28,252 bases of DNA from QHWK01 sp035315685. GTDB lineage: Bacteria > Acidobacteriota > Vicinamibacteria > Vicinamibacterales > CAVVIG01. The notes below the pieces were generated by a model. The model saw only the letters and a program-made list of their open reading frames with translations. It was not told the origin of the DNA and searched no databases. Numbering within the stretch: position 1 is the stretch's first letter; each line of letters begins with the position of its first letter. Below, in pieces: positions 6,676 through 14,140 of the stretch. The stretch lies in the NCBI GenBank assembly GCA_035315685.1, contig DATFXR010000418.1, positions 1 to 28,252 on the forward strand, read 5' to 3'. The position numbers and the translations under genes were made by a program.

Positions 6676-9274
6676 GTGGCCGCGCGCCATCAACGAGGAG
6701 ATGCGGCAGCACCTCGACGACGAATACGAAGCACTGCGCGGCCGCGGCTTCTCGCACGACGCGGCGATGCGCGCGCTGGCCGGCGACGTCGAAGAAGCCG
6801 CATCCCTGCGCATGCGGCCGATCGATGCGTTGAGGACCGACGTGCGCTACGCGCTCCGCACCGTGGGAGCGCATCCGGGCTTCAGCGCGGTCGTCCTGCT
6901 CACGCTGGCGCTCGGCATCGGCGCGACGACCGCCGTGTTCACCGTCGTCGATGCGGTGATGTTGCGGCCCTACCCGTACCCCGACATGCCGCGGATCATG
7001 ATGGTTTCGGAGACGGTGCGTACCGGCCAGCCGATTTCGATCGCGTGGCCGAACTTCCAGGACTGGCGCGCGCAGAACCAGGTATTTGACGCGCTGGGCC
7101 TCTACCGCGGCACGGTCATGAACCTCACCGGCGGCGCCGAGCCCGAGCGATTGATCGGCAGCCTGGCATCCGCCGACGTGTTCCGCGCGGTCGGGATGCA
7201 GGCGATCGTCGGCCGCACCTTCACTGAAGACGAGGACAAGCCCGGCGCGCCGCGCGTGGTGATCCTGAGCGATCGCTTGTGGCGCTCGCATTTCAACGCC
7301 GATCCGAGCGTGGTTGGCAGGTCGATCGTGCTCAACGGCGAGACGCACGCAATCGTCGGCGTCATGCCGGCGGCCATGCGCTTTCCGTCGCGAGTAACCG
7401 ACGTGTGGCTCCCGCTCGGATTGTTCGTGCCGACGTTTCCAACAGACCGTGGCGCGCATCCCGGGCTCTTCGCGGTCGCGAAGCTGAAGCCCGGCGTCAG
7501 CGTCGAGCGCGCCGTCGCGGACATGGACACGATCGCGCGGCGACTCGAGCGTCAGAACCCGCTCTCCAACACTGATCACACCGTGTCGGTCGTTCCCTAC
7601 TACGAGCAGATCGTGCAGAATATCCGGCCGGCGCTGCTGACGCTGATGGGCGCAGTCGCGTTCGTGCTCCTGATCGGCTGCGCCAACCTCGCCAACCTGA
7701 TGCTTGCGAAGGCGGAAGCGCGCCAGCGCGAGCTGGCGATTCGCGAGGCCCTCGGCGCGACGCGCTGGCGCGTCTTTCAGCAGCTCCTCACCGAAAGCGT
7801 GCTGATGGCGGTTGGTGGCGGCGCGCTCGGGGCACTCCTGGCGTGGTGGGGTGTCAAGGGCTTCGTCGCGTCGCGTCCGGCCACCGTTCCACGCGTCGAT
7901 CTGATCGCCGTCGATCTGCGCGTGCTTGGCTTTGCGCTGGCCGTGTCGATCGCGACCGGCATCGTCTTCGGCCTGGCACCGGCGCTGCGCGCATCCTCAC
8001 TCGACCTGCTGACGTCGCTCAAGGACGCGACGCGAGCGTCGCGCGGCGCGGGTCGCCGCCTGCGATCGGCCCTCGTCGTCGCGGAGGTCGCGCTCGCGCT
8101 CGTGCTCCTGACCGGTGCTGGCCTGACCATGCGCAGCTTCGCGGCGCTGACCGCGATCGACCTCGGCTTCGACCCCTCGCACGTCGTCACGATGCGCATG
8201 GCGCTGCCGAGTCCGCGATATCCCGATCTGACGAAATGGCTCGCGTTTCATCGCGAGCTGGTGCAGCGCGCGGCGGCGATTCCGGGCGTCGAGGCCGCCG
8301 GCCTGAACAGCGCGGTGCCGCTCGAAGGCGGAGGCTCCGAGTCGGAGGTCCGCTACGAAGGGCAACCGCTGCCGCAGTCCGTGAGCGAGGAAGCCACGAT
8401 GTGTCTCTTCCAGGCGGCGACTCCGGACTATTTCCGCGCGCTGGGCATCGCGATCGTGCGCGGCCGCTCCTTCGACGACCGTGATACGGCTGACCGCGCC
8501 CGAGTGGCCGTCGTCGAGGAAGCGCTCGTCCACAAGTTCTTCGGTGATGCCGATCCGATCGGCAAGCGGATCGCGTTCGAGTTCACCGGTCACGGACCGT
8601 CGGCTCAACCGCTCTGGCGCGAGATCGTCGGCATCGCGCGTCATGTCCGCCACTACGGCATCGCGCGTGAACCGGCGAACATGGAAGTGTACGCGCCGCT
8701 CGAGCAGCTCCCGATCTGGTTCCGCGAGCGGCGACCCGGACTGACGCTGTTCGTGCGCACGCCGCTCGATCCCGAGCACATGGTTGCGTCGGTCCGACAG
8801 ACGGTCGCGAGTCTCGACCGCGAAATTCCGCTGTACGCGGTCCAGACGATGGACGAGTACGTGGGACAGGCGACGGAGCAGCCGCGCCTCAACATGACGC
8901 TGCTCGGCCTGTTCGCGGCGCTGGCGCTGATGCTCGCGGGCCTTGGCATCTACGGCGTCCTGTCATACATCGTCGGGCGGCGCACTCTTGAAATCGGCAT
9001 CCGTCTGGCGTTGGGCGCGACGCCGGGCGATGTGCTGCGGCTGGTGGTGGGTCACGGGATGACGCTGGCGTTCGCCGGCATTGCGATCGGTCTGGCCGCA
9101 GCATGGGCGATCACGCGGACGATGCAGAGTTTGCTGTTCGGTGTCTCGCCGCATGATCCGGCGACGTTTGCGGCGATCGCCGCGCTGCTCGGCGCGATCG
9201 CGTTCGTGGCGAGCTATCTGCCCGGGCGACGGGCGACGCGGGTTGATCCGGTTGAGACGCTGCGCGCTGAGTGA
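6668..9274 (+). CDS. ADOP-type ABC permease 1 (MacB_PCD/FtsX duplicated)
   Basis: An 868-residue protein. The start ATG (6668) lies inside the end of the PadR gene and has AGGAG at 6657-6661. An N-terminal soluble prefix (about residues 1-60, INEEMRQHLDDEYEALRGRGFSHDAAMRALAGDVEEA) resembles the permease prefix domain found in acidobacterial orphan permeases. Then comes DVRYALRTVGAHPGFSAVVLLTLALGIGATTAVFTVVDAVML (first membrane helix), a MacB-type periplasmic domain, three helices of FtsX unit 1 (ALLTLMGAVAFVLLIGCANLANLML), a second N-terminal helix, a second periplasmic domain and a second FtsX unit ending SYLPGRRATRVDPVETLRAE. No ATPase gene is nearby, as is usual for this family. Cargo is unknown. 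ADOP permease 2 follows after 165 nt. Confidence 0.93.
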   Translation: MPEWPRAINEEMRQHLDDEYEALRGRGFSHDAAMRALAGDVEEAASLRMRPIDALRTDVRYALRTVGAHPGFSAVVLLTLALGIGATTAVFTVVDAVMLRPYPYPDMPRIMMVSETVRTGQPISIAWPNFQDWRAQNQVFDALGLYRGTVMNLTGGAEPERLIGSLASADVFRAVGMQAIVGRTFTEDEDKPGAPRVVILSDRLWRSHFNADPSVVGRSIVLNGETHAIVGVMPAAMRFPSRVTDVWLPLGLFVPTFPTDRGAHPGLFAVAKLKPGVSVERAVADMDTIARRLERQNPLSNTDHTVSVVPYYEQIVQNIRPALLTLMGAVAFVLLIGCANLANLMLAKAEARQRELAIREALGATRWRVFQQLLTESVLMAVGGGALGALLAWWGVKGFVASRPATVPRVDLIAVDLRVLGFALAVSIATGIVFGLAPALRASSLDLLTSLKDATRASRGAGRRLRSALVVAEVALALVLLTGAGLTMRSFAALTAIDLGFDPSHVVTMRMALPSPRYPDLTKWLAFHRELVQRAAAIPGVEAAGLNSAVPLEGGGSESEVRYEGQPLPQSVSEEATMCLFQAATPDYFRALGIAIVRGRSFDDRDTADRARVAVVEEALVHKFFGDADPIGKRIAFEFTGHGPSAQPLWREIVGIARHVRHYGIAREPANMEVYAPLEQLPIWFRERRPGLTLFVRTPLDPEHMVASVRQTVASLDREIPLYAVQTMDEYVGQATEQPRLNMTLLGLFAALALMLAGLGIYGVLSYIVGRRTLEIGIRLALGATPGDVLRLVVGHGMTLAFAGIAIGLAAAWAITRTMQSLLFGVSPHDPATFAAIAALLGAIAFVASYLPGRRATRVDPVETLRAE

Positions 9275-9282
9275 ACTGAGTC

Positions 9283-9426
9283 GGGGCTCGGGGCTGGGGG
9301 CTGGGGCTGGGGCCTGGGGGGACGCCTTCGTTTTACGACGTGCCGCTGATGCCGACGCTACGAGTGCTTCTCGGACGTAGCCAGCCGCCAGTTCCCGGCT
9401 CCCAGTCTCCAGCCCCCAGCCCCCGA
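9283..9426. repeat. GC-rich heptamer-period inverted repeat between the two permease genes
   Basis: The left arm (9283-9320) reads GGGGCTC, GGGGCTG, GGGGCTG, GGGCTGG, GGCCTGG. The right arm (9381-9426) reads CCAGCCG, CCAGTTC, CCGGCTC, CCAGTCT, CCAGCCC, CCAGCCC. Both run with a 7-bp period and are largely reverse complementary; the loop is about 60 nt. It fills nearly the whole gap between ADOP genes 1 and 2. Confidence 0.85.
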
Positions 9427-9439
9427 GAGTGATGCACCC

Positions 9440-12028
9440 ATGACGTGGAAAGCGCAAACCGGCTACGACCTCGACGAAGAGATCGAGCAGCATCTCGACG
9501 ACCGCTACCGCGAACTGCTTGCGAGCGGGATGACGCCTGACGATGCGGCGCGTATCGTACGCGACGAAGTCCGCGGGTGGACGCCGCGGCGCGTCCGGTT
9601 CGACGGCGTCGGCGCCGATTTCAGATTCGCGATCCGCACGCTGCGCCGCAACGCCGGCTTCACCGCCGTGGTGCTTCTCACCCTCGCGCTCGGGATCGGC
9701 GCCAACGTCGCGATCTTCTCGGTCGTCAACGCGGTCCTGATCAGATCGCTGCCATATCCGGATGGTGATCGGCTGGTCGTCGTGTGGGGCAACCTTCATC
9801 GGCCCGGGTTCGACGAGATTCCGACATCTGCCGGCGAGTACGTCGACTATCGCGAGAACAGCCGCGCGTTCGACGAGATCGCGGCGTACGACGCGACGGG
9901 GTTCAATCTCACCGGCTCCGGCGAGCCGGAGCGCGTCGAGGGCGCCATCGTGAGCGCGAACCTCTTTACGGCGCTCGGCGCTCTTCCGGAGATCGGCCGG
10001 ACGCTCCGCCGTGAGGACGAGCAGCCGGGCCGGAATGACGTCGCCGTGATCAGTCACGCGCTCTGGACACGTCGGTTCAGCCGTGATCGCGCGATTGCCG
10101 GTCGGACCATCTCCATTGACGGCCGCGCGGTGCAGATCGTCGGCGTCCTTCGGCGCGGGTTCCGCTTCCCGGACGAGACCACGGAATTGTGGAAGCCGAT
10201 CCTGCTCGACGCCGACGCGTTGAGCGCCAACAACCGCGGATCGCACGGCTTCACGGTGATCGCGCGCCTGAAACCCGGCCTGGCGATCGAACAGGCGCGC
10301 GGCGATCTCGACCGGGTCGCGTCCGTGTTCATCCCGCGATTTCCCTCCAACTACCGCGCCGGATTCTCGACCGTCGTGAGACGTCTGCAGGACGAGGTGG
10401 TCGGCGACACGAGTCGCGCGCTGTTCGTGCTGTTCGGCGCCGTCGGCCTGGTTCTGTTGATCGCGTGCGCCAATGTCGCGAACCTGCTGCTCGCCCGCGC
10501 AGCCTCGCGGCGCAAAGAGATGGCGTTGCGAACGGCGCTCGGCGCGAGCCGGATGCGCCTCGTGCGTCAGCTTCTCACCGAGAGCGTGATGGTCGCGCTC
10601 GCCGGAGGCGCGCTCGGGTTCATGATCGCCTCCTGGGGCGTCGACGCGCTGGTGTCGTCCGCCCCCGACAGCATTCCTCGCCTGCGCGAGGTTGGCGTCG
10701 ACGCGCATGTCCTGACCTTCACGGCGATCGTCTCGGTGGCGACCGGCGTCCTGTTCGGCCTGGCGCCGGCGGTGAAAGCCTCGCGTCTCCAGCCCCACGA
10801 CGCGCTCAAGGAAGGTGGACGCACGGCGACCGCGCGCGGGGTCGGCGGACCGCTGCTCGTCGTCTCCGAGATCGCGTTGTCGATCGTGCTGCTGGTCGCC
10901 GCCGGCCTGTTCATGCGGAGCTTCGCGCGCCTTCAGGACGTCCAGCCGGGCTTTGACGCCGATCATCTGCTCACGCTGCGCCTCTCGCTGCCGTCGTCGC
11001 GCTACACGACCTTCGAAAAGGGCGACGTCTTCTTCGGCGATCTGTTCACGCGGTTGCGAGCGGCGAGCCAGATCCGCGGAGTGGCGGCGATTAATGCGCT
11101 CCCCTTCAGCGGCTTCGGTGGCAGCCGCTCCTTTCGGATTGAAGGCCGCACGCTGACGCGACCGGAGGATGCGACCGAAGAACAGCTGCGCATCGTCACC
11201 GACGGCTACTTCCGGGTCATGGGCATCCCGATGCTGAAAGGCCGCGAGTTCGCCGAAGACGACTCGCTGCGCGTCCGGCGCGTGGCCGTGGTCAACGACG
11301 CATTCGCGCGCAAGCACTTTCCGGCGGGCGACGCGCTCGGCAAGCGCGTGACGTTCGAAAACGACGTTCCGGTCTGGTACGAGATCGTCGGCATCTCCGG
11401 CAACATCAAGCATCGCGGTCTCGATGCTGCCGACCGGCCGGAGTTGTACATCCCGTATCGACAACCGCTCTTCGCCAACTGGACGGTCCGCCCGATGTAC
11501 GTCGTCGTCCGCACCGCATCCGATCCGATCGAGGCGACGTCGAGCGTGCGCCGCGAGCTGGCGAGCGTCGATCCCGACCAGCCGGTGTCAGACGTGAAGA
11601 CGATGGCCGAGCGGATCGATCGTTCGCTGACCGGGCGGCGCTTCAATGCCACACTGCTGGCACTGTTCGCCGCGCTCGCACTGACGCTGGCCGCCGTCGG
11701 CATCTACGGGCTGATCGCGTATTCGGTAACCGAGCGAACGCACGAGATCGGAGTCAGGATCGCGCTCGGCGCGACGCGCGGCGCCGTTGTGGCGATGGTG
11801 CTGCGGCAGGGGATGAGAATGGCTGTGCTCGGCGCCGCGATCGGCGTCGTCGCGGCATTGGGGATGGTGCGGCTGATCGCCGGACTGCTGTTTGGCGTGA
11901 ACCCGGCCGACCCCGCGACGTTCACGGCGATTCCGCTGATCCTGATCGCCGCCGCGTTCGCGGCGTGTTATGTCCCGGCGCGACGCGCGACGCGAGTCGA
12001 TCCGATGCTCGCGCTGCGTGCGGAGTGA
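9440..12028 (+). CDS. ADOP-type ABC permease 2 (MacB_PCD/FtsX duplicated)
   Basis: An 862-residue paralogue of permease 1. The N-terminal prefix LDEEIEQHLDDRYRELLASGMTPDDAARIVRDEV is followed by DFRFAIRTLRRNAGFTAVVLLTLALGIGANVAIFSVVNAVLI, a periplasmic domain with DRLVVVWG and NLTGSGEPERVEGAIVSANLF, and the first FtsX block (FGAVGLVLLIACANVANLLLARAASRRKEMALRTALGASRMRLVRQLLTES). A second periplasmic domain leads to the C-terminal FtsX block (ALFAALALTLAAVGIYGLIAYSVTERTHEIGVRIALGAT) and the closing ARRATRVDPMLALRAE. It probably shares the PadR operon with permease 1 although a large repeat separates them. No obvious Shine-Dalgarno lies near the ATG; ATG at 9432 is out of frame. Substrate unknown. 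Confidence 0.92.
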   Translation: MTWKAQTGYDLDEEIEQHLDDRYRELLASGMTPDDAARIVRDEVRGWTPRRVRFDGVGADFRFAIRTLRRNAGFTAVVLLTLALGIGANVAIFSVVNAVLIRSLPYPDGDRLVVVWGNLHRPGFDEIPTSAGEYVDYRENSRAFDEIAAYDATGFNLTGSGEPERVEGAIVSANLFTALGALPEIGRTLRREDEQPGRNDVAVISHALWTRRFSRDRAIAGRTISIDGRAVQIVGVLRRGFRFPDETTELWKPILLDADALSANNRGSHGFTVIARLKPGLAIEQARGDLDRVASVFIPRFPSNYRAGFSTVVRRLQDEVVGDTSRALFVLFGAVGLVLLIACANVANLLLARAASRRKEMALRTALGASRMRLVRQLLTESVMVALAGGALGFMIASWGVDALVSSAPDSIPRLREVGVDAHVLTFTAIVSVATGVLFGLAPAVKASRLQPHDALKEGGRTATARGVGGPLLVVSEIALSIVLLVAAGLFMRSFARLQDVQPGFDADHLLTLRLSLPSSRYTTFEKGDVFFGDLFTRLRAASQIRGVAAINALPFSGFGGSRSFRIEGRTLTRPEDATEEQLRIVTDGYFRVMGIPMLKGREFAEDDSLRVRRVAVVNDAFARKHFPAGDALGKRVTFENDVPVWYEIVGISGNIKHRGLDAADRPELYIPYRQPLFANWTVRPMYVVVRTASDPIEATSSVRRELASVDPDQPVSDVKTMAERIDRSLTGRRFNATLLALFAALALTLAAVGIYGLIAYSVTERTHEIGVRIALGATRGAVVAMVLRQGMRMAVLGAAIGVVAALGMVRLIAGLLFGVNPADPATFTAIPLILIAAAFAACYVPARRATRVDPMLALRAE

Positions 12029-12030
12029 AA

Positions 12031-12186
12031 GGGACTGGGGACTGGCCACTGGGGGCTGGAAGCTCGCATTCAAGACTGTCCAGTCGCGCGAGGCGCCGAT
12101 CGCGAGCCGGACCGCGAAGGCTTCGGCCGAGCGTAATGACCCAGCGGCCAGCCGCCAGCGCCCAGCCCCTAGCCCCCGGCCCGCAG
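12031..12186. repeat. GC-rich heptamer-period inverted repeat downstream of permease 2
   Basis: The left arm (12031-12065) is GGGACTG, GGGACTG, GCCACTG, GGGGCTG, GAAGCTC. The right arm (about 12140-12186) is CCAGCGG, CCAGCCG, CCAGCGC, CCAGCCC, CTAGCCC, CCGGCCC. Both have a 7-bp period and are inverted. The 74-nt loop contains a CGAAGGC word, the reverse complement of GCCTTCG in the loop of the 9283 element. Confidence 0.8.
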
Positions 12187-12192
12187 GCCCGA

Positions 12193-12198
12193 TAGACT
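12193..12198 (+). promoter_or_regulatory. Candidate -10 for the PEP-mutase-family gene, leaderless
   Basis: TAGACT is followed by 6 nt (TCCACC) and the ATG at 12205, the distance expected if transcription starts on the A of ATG. No Shine-Dalgarno is present. The hexamer adjoins the right arm of the preceding repeat. Confidence 0.45.
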
Positions 12199-12204
12199 TC
12201 CACC

Positions 12205-13023
12205 ATGCAAGACCTCGCCGAACAGCTGCGGGCGCTGCACCGCACGCCGCCGATCTTCGTTCTCCCGAACGCATGGGACGCCGCGAGCGCGCGCCTGTTC
12301 GTCGCCGAGGGATTTCCCGCGGTCGCGACGACCAGCGCTGGCGTGGCGGCGTCGCTCGGCTATCCCGACGGCGGCGCGGTGCCGGCGCGGGAGATGTTCG
12401 AAGCGGTCGCCCGAATTGCGCGCTCGGTGAAAGTGCCGGTCACGGCCGACATCGAGCACGCCTACGCGGCGACACCGGACGCGGTCGCCGACAACGTGCT
12501 GCGCGTCATCGCAGCAGGCGCCGTCGGCATCAACCTCGAGGACTACGTGCCCGGCGCGAGCGACCTCGAACCGCTGGTGCTGCAGGTCGACAAGATCAAG
12601 GCGATCGTCAAGGCGGCGAACAAGGCCGGCGTCCGGATCGTGATCAACGCGCGCACCGACGTCTTTCTGCGGTCGCTCGGTCCGCCTGAGGCGCGTCTCG
12701 GCACCGCGATCGAGCGTGGCAAGGCGTTTCTCACCGCCGGCGCCGACTGCGTCTTCGTCCCGGGCGTCCGCGATCCCGAGACGATCAGCGCGCTCGTCAC
12801 CGGCATCGGCGGACCGATCAACATCCTCGCGGTCGCCGGCTCGCCGTCGATCAGTGAGCTCGAGGCGCTTGGCGTCGCACGCGTCAGCGTCGGCTCCGGA
12901 CCGATGCGAGCGACGCTCGCGCTGGTCCGCGACGTTGCCCGCGAGCTGAAGGAGCACGGAACCTACTCCGCCTTCACCTCGAAATCGATGCCGTTCGACG
13001 ATGTCAACGAGCTGATGAAGTAG
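12205..13023 (+). CDS. Isocitrate lyase/PEP mutase-family enzyme
   Basis: A 272-residue protein, typical length for the short PEP-mutase/oxaloacetase/methylisocitrate-lyase-like group. Family motifs in order: VLPNAWDAASARLFVAEGFPAVATTSAGVAASLGYPDGG (residues about 19-57), VPVTADIEHAYA, with the metal-binding Asp and Glu, then GAVGINLEDYVPG, RIVINARTDVFL, and AGADCVFVPGVRD. These build a TIM barrel acting on a short alpha-keto or phosphonate-like acid with Mg2+. The KKCGH cysteine loop of true isocitrate lyase is not seen, so carbon-carbon lyase activity is uncertain. It stands alone between two repeat blocks, so no pathway can be read from its neighbours. Confidence 0.88.
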   Translation: MQDLAEQLRALHRTPPIFVLPNAWDAASARLFVAEGFPAVATTSAGVAASLGYPDGGAVPAREMFEAVARIARSVKVPVTADIEHAYAATPDAVADNVLRVIAAGAVGINLEDYVPGASDLEPLVLQVDKIKAIVKAANKAGVRIVINARTDVFLRSLGPPEARLGTAIERGKAFLTAGADCVFVPGVRDPETISALVTGIGGPINILAVAGSPSISELEALGVARVSVGSGPMRATLALVRDVARELKEHGTYSAFTSKSMPFDDVNELMK

Positions 13024-13058
13024 GGCGGTGGTGGCCGGCAGAGGCATACTGACGCTGC

Positions 13059-13143
13059 AATTTGGAATGAGGAATTAGGAATTTGGAATGCGTGAGAAAC
13101 CGTCGCACGGTGCCGCGAATTCCAAATTCCAAATTCCGAATTG
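13059..13143. repeat. Heptamer-period inverted repeat (GGAATTT type)
   Basis: The left arm (13059-13090) reads AATTT, GGAATGA, GGAATTA, GGAATTT, GGAATG. The right arm (13117-13143) reads GAATTCC, AAATTCC, AAATTCC, GAATTG. The arms are reverse complements with few mismatches, a 7-bp period and a loop of about 26 nt. It lies between the PEP-mutase-family gene and the convergent small membrane-protein gene and could fold into a strong hairpin. Confidence 0.85.
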
Positions 13144-13179
13144 TTCGATGTCGGGGTTTATCCAAATGAGAGGGTTCAA

Positions 13180-13398
13180 TCACCACCCGCCGCGCAGGGC
13201 AAGCCAGAGCGCAATGCTCAGCGCCACCCCCACGCCGATCAGCGCAGCTATCGTCTCGACCAAATACGGGTACGCCATGAACGCGACACCGAAGGCGACG
13301 AACAGCCAACGCTGTTGCTTGCGCCCGTAGACCAACAGCACGAAACCGATCCCGCTCGGGAAAAGTGACAGGAACAGCCAGGTCGGGTCGAGCGACAC
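13180..13398 (-). CDS. Small integral membrane protein, unknown function
   Basis: A 72-residue protein from GTG 13398: MSLDPTWLFLSLFPSGIGFVLLVYG, KQQRWLFVAFGVAFMAYPYL, VETIAALIGVGVALSIALWLALRGGW. These are three predicted membrane helices separated by short charged turns (GRKQQR). A longer form from GTG 13428 (82 residues) would overlap the divergent methyltransferase start; the shorter form is preferred because a TATTAT hexamer ends 6 nt before GTG 13398. No function can be assigned. Small three-helix proteins of this kind are often annotated only as amino-acid-transport-like or hypothetical. Confidence 0.7.
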   Translation of the reverse strand: MSLDPTWLFLSLFPSGIGFVLLVYGRKQQRWLFVAFGVAFMAYPYLVETIAALIGVGVALSIALWLALRGGW

Positions 13399-13403
13399 AG
13401 TCC

Positions 13404-13411
13404 GATAATAG
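13404..13411. promoter_or_regulatory. Shared symmetric -10 for divergent leaderless genes
   Basis: On the plus strand GATAATAG begins at 13404 and lies 6-8 nt before the methyltransferase ATG (13418). On the minus strand TATTAT (13410 to 13405) ends exactly 6 nt before the small-protein GTG (13398). One AT-rich octamer in GC-rich DNA could therefore position RNA polymerase in either direction. Confidence 0.5.
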
Positions 13412-13417
13412 TGGGCG

Positions 13418-14131
13418 ATGTACGCCACCGATCTTGCATATGTGCACGACGCCCGGTTCGGCGACCTCGCGCGGCGCGCCGCGCCGGAGATCGTGCGGCT
13501 GTTGCGCGCGCGTGGGACCCGGCGCGGTCATCTCGTCGAAGTCGGCTGCGGCAGCGGAATCTCGGCGCGCCACTTCGCCGCCAGCGGCTATCAGGTGACC
13601 GGGATCGACCGTTCCGCAGCGATGATCCGTCTCGCCCGACAACGAGCGCCGCGCGCGCGGTTCCGCCTCGCCGCCATCGAGCGTTCGAGGCTCCCGGCCT
13701 GCGACGGTGTGATTGCGATCGGAGAGATCGTCAGCTATCTGCCGGGCGGCGTGCCGGCGCTGCGCCGATTCTTCCGACGGGTCCACGAGGCGTTGCGGCC
13801 GGGTGGCATCTTCATCTTCGACTTCATCGAGTCGGCGGCCGGCCGAACGTACGCCGCGAAATCATTCGGCACAGACGACTGGACGCTCGGCGCCCGGGCG
13901 ACCTTCGCCCCGTTGCGCTCGACGCTGACCCGCCGCATCGTGGTTGCCCGCAGGGTCGGACGCCGCGTCCGCCGTGCGACCGAAATCCACCGCGTCCGCG
14001 TCTACCCGCGCGCGGCCGTGGGGCGGGCGCTGATCGGCGCCGGGTTCTCGGTTCACATGTCGCGATCGTACGGCCGGTATCGACTGATGGCCGGTGACGT
14101 CGCGGTGATCGCGCGATCGGCATCGGTGTAA
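13418..14131 (+). CDS. Class I SAM-dependent methyltransferase
   Basis: A 237-residue protein. Motif I is LVEVGCGSGISARHFAASGYQVTGIDRSAAMI (about residues 39-70), with the acidic residue in TGIDRS binding the ribose of S-adenosylmethionine. DGVIAIGEIVSYLPGG matches motif II and LRPGGIFIFDFIE motif III, giving the usual ubiE/DUF-type Rossmann fold. The substrate is not recognisable. The start is leaderless-like: a GATAAT hexamer lies just upstream and there is no Shine-Dalgarno. It is followed 9 nt later by the M28-like gene, which has its own -10-like hexamer within the methyltransferase stop region. Confidence 0.88.
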   Translation: MYATDLAYVHDARFGDLARRAAPEIVRLLRARGTRRGHLVEVGCGSGISARHFAASGYQVTGIDRSAAMIRLARQRAPRARFRLAAIERSRLPACDGVIAIGEIVSYLPGGVPALRRFFRRVHEALRPGGIFIFDFIESAAGRTYAAKSFGTDDWTLGARATFAPLRSTLTRRIVVARRVGRRVRRATEIHRVRVYPRAAVGRALIGAGFSVHMSRSYGRYRLMAGDVAVIARSASV

Positions 14132-14134
14132 AGT
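14129..14134 (+). promoter_or_regulatory. Candidate -10 for the M28-like gene, leaderless
   Basis: TAAAGT overlaps the stop codon of the methyltransferase gene (TAA at 14129-14131) and is followed by exactly 6 nt (CTGCGG) before the ATG at 14141. No Shine-Dalgarno is present. Confidence 0.4.
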
Positions 14135-14140
14135 CTGCGG

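Noticed and set aside
8963..11464. A very long minus-strand open frame (over 800 codons) opposite the end of permease 1 and most of permease 2
   Set aside because: It is antisense to two well-conserved permeases, is rich in Arg, Gln, Asp and His as expected of a shadow frame in GC-rich coding DNA, and shows no domain.
4427..13143. CRISPR-like arrays at the heptamer repeats
   Set aside because: The units are 7 bp, contiguous and degenerate with no spacers, and no cas gene is present.
13399..13428. Longer 82-codon form of the small membrane protein from GTG 13428
   Set aside because: It would overlap the methyltransferase start and run through the shared -10; the shorter form fits the promoter.
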